A DNA stretch of 5,466 nucleotides. It comes from Betaproteobacteria bacterium (GTDB lineage Bacteria > Pseudomonadota > Gammaproteobacteria > Burkholderiales > Burkholderiaceae). The translations under genes were made by a program, and so were the position numbers. Positions 5,378 through 5,466 of the stretch are shown here, in pieces (position 1 is the first letter of the stretch; each line of letters opens with the position of its first letter). Location: positions 1 to 5,466 of the forward strand of contig JAATGO010000375.1 of NCBI GenBank assembly GCA_015654605.1, in the 5' to 3' direction. The notes beneath the pieces were generated by a model. That model was not told the DNA's origin and did no database searches. It saw nothing but the letters and a program-made list of their open reading frames with translations.

Positions 5378-5466
5378 CTATGCAGCAGCCTGCTCCTTCT
5401 GTTCAGTCATATCATGACGAGCTTTATAATCCTGCACCGCCGCTTTAATAGCATCTTCTGCCAAAA
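5378..5466 (-). CDS. iscU: Fe-S scaffold IscU, C-terminal end only
   Basis: Only the last 28 codons lie in the window; the gene runs off the right edge. The frame reads LAEDAIKAAVQDYKARHD and then a tail MTEQKEQAAA before TAG. The first part matches the IscU C-terminus that directly follows the third cluster-ligand cysteine (HCSVLAEDAIKAA in E. coli). The LPPVK chaperone site and all three ligand cysteines are outside the window. The tail is about eight residues longer than in E. coli and ends in an acidic, glutamine- and alanine-rich stretch. Its position before iscA supports the call. Confidence 0.93.
   Translation of the reverse strand, partial: LAEDAIKAAVQDYKARHDMTEQKEQAAA

Noticed and set aside
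1..5466. CRISPR array, tRNA, rRNA or insertion sequence
   Set aside because: No spaced direct repeats, cloverleaf, rRNA-like segment, transposase or flanking terminal repeats were seen on either strand.

Overview
The window carries the distal part of an isc iron-sulfur cluster assembly operon on the minus strand. Reading right to left it holds iscU (only the 3' end is present), iscA, hscB, hscA, fdx and iscX. A small receiver-Hpt phosphorelay protein follows in the same orientation. At the left end a single-domain rhodanese runs on the plus strand and converges on the receiver-Hpt gene with only 11 bp between the stop codons.

The organism is a proteobacterium. The gene order, the HscA and Fdx sequences and the presence of IscX are typical of Beta- and Gammaproteobacteria. 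The longer IscU tail and the rhodanese (PYAGAVTPQEA... CRSGVRS... LEGFEGEKD... VGGW) look betaproteobacterial to me. The base composition is moderate. Genus cannot be fixed from this window.

Layout: 1-266 is non-coding or unassigned upstream sequence, with a perfect -10 box at 253-258 for the rhodanese (309-773 +). Then come the receiver-Hpt gene (785-1471 -), iscX (1589-1783 -), fdx (1865-2203 -, GTG start), hscA (2388-4250 -), hscB (4335-4850 -), iscA (4972-5295 -) and the iscU 3' end (5378-5466 -).

How the genes work together (established for the family): IscU is the scaffold on which IscS-derived sulfur and iron form a [2Fe-2S] cluster. Fdx supplies electrons, IscX modulates IscS, the HscB/HscA co-chaperone and Hsp70 pair releases the cluster from IscU, and IscA is an A-type carrier toward [4Fe-4S] targets. 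The receiver-Hpt protein is not a known Isc component. Its position may be operonic or accidental.

The most interesting regulatory signal is a textbook-like intrinsic terminator on the minus strand between iscA and hscB, whose U-tract ends 6 nt before the only possible hscB start codon. The whole operon is also loosely packed, with gaps of 81-184 bp, and several gaps contain dyad symmetries. I see no CRISPR array, tRNA, rRNA, insertion sequence or clearly novel multi-gene system.
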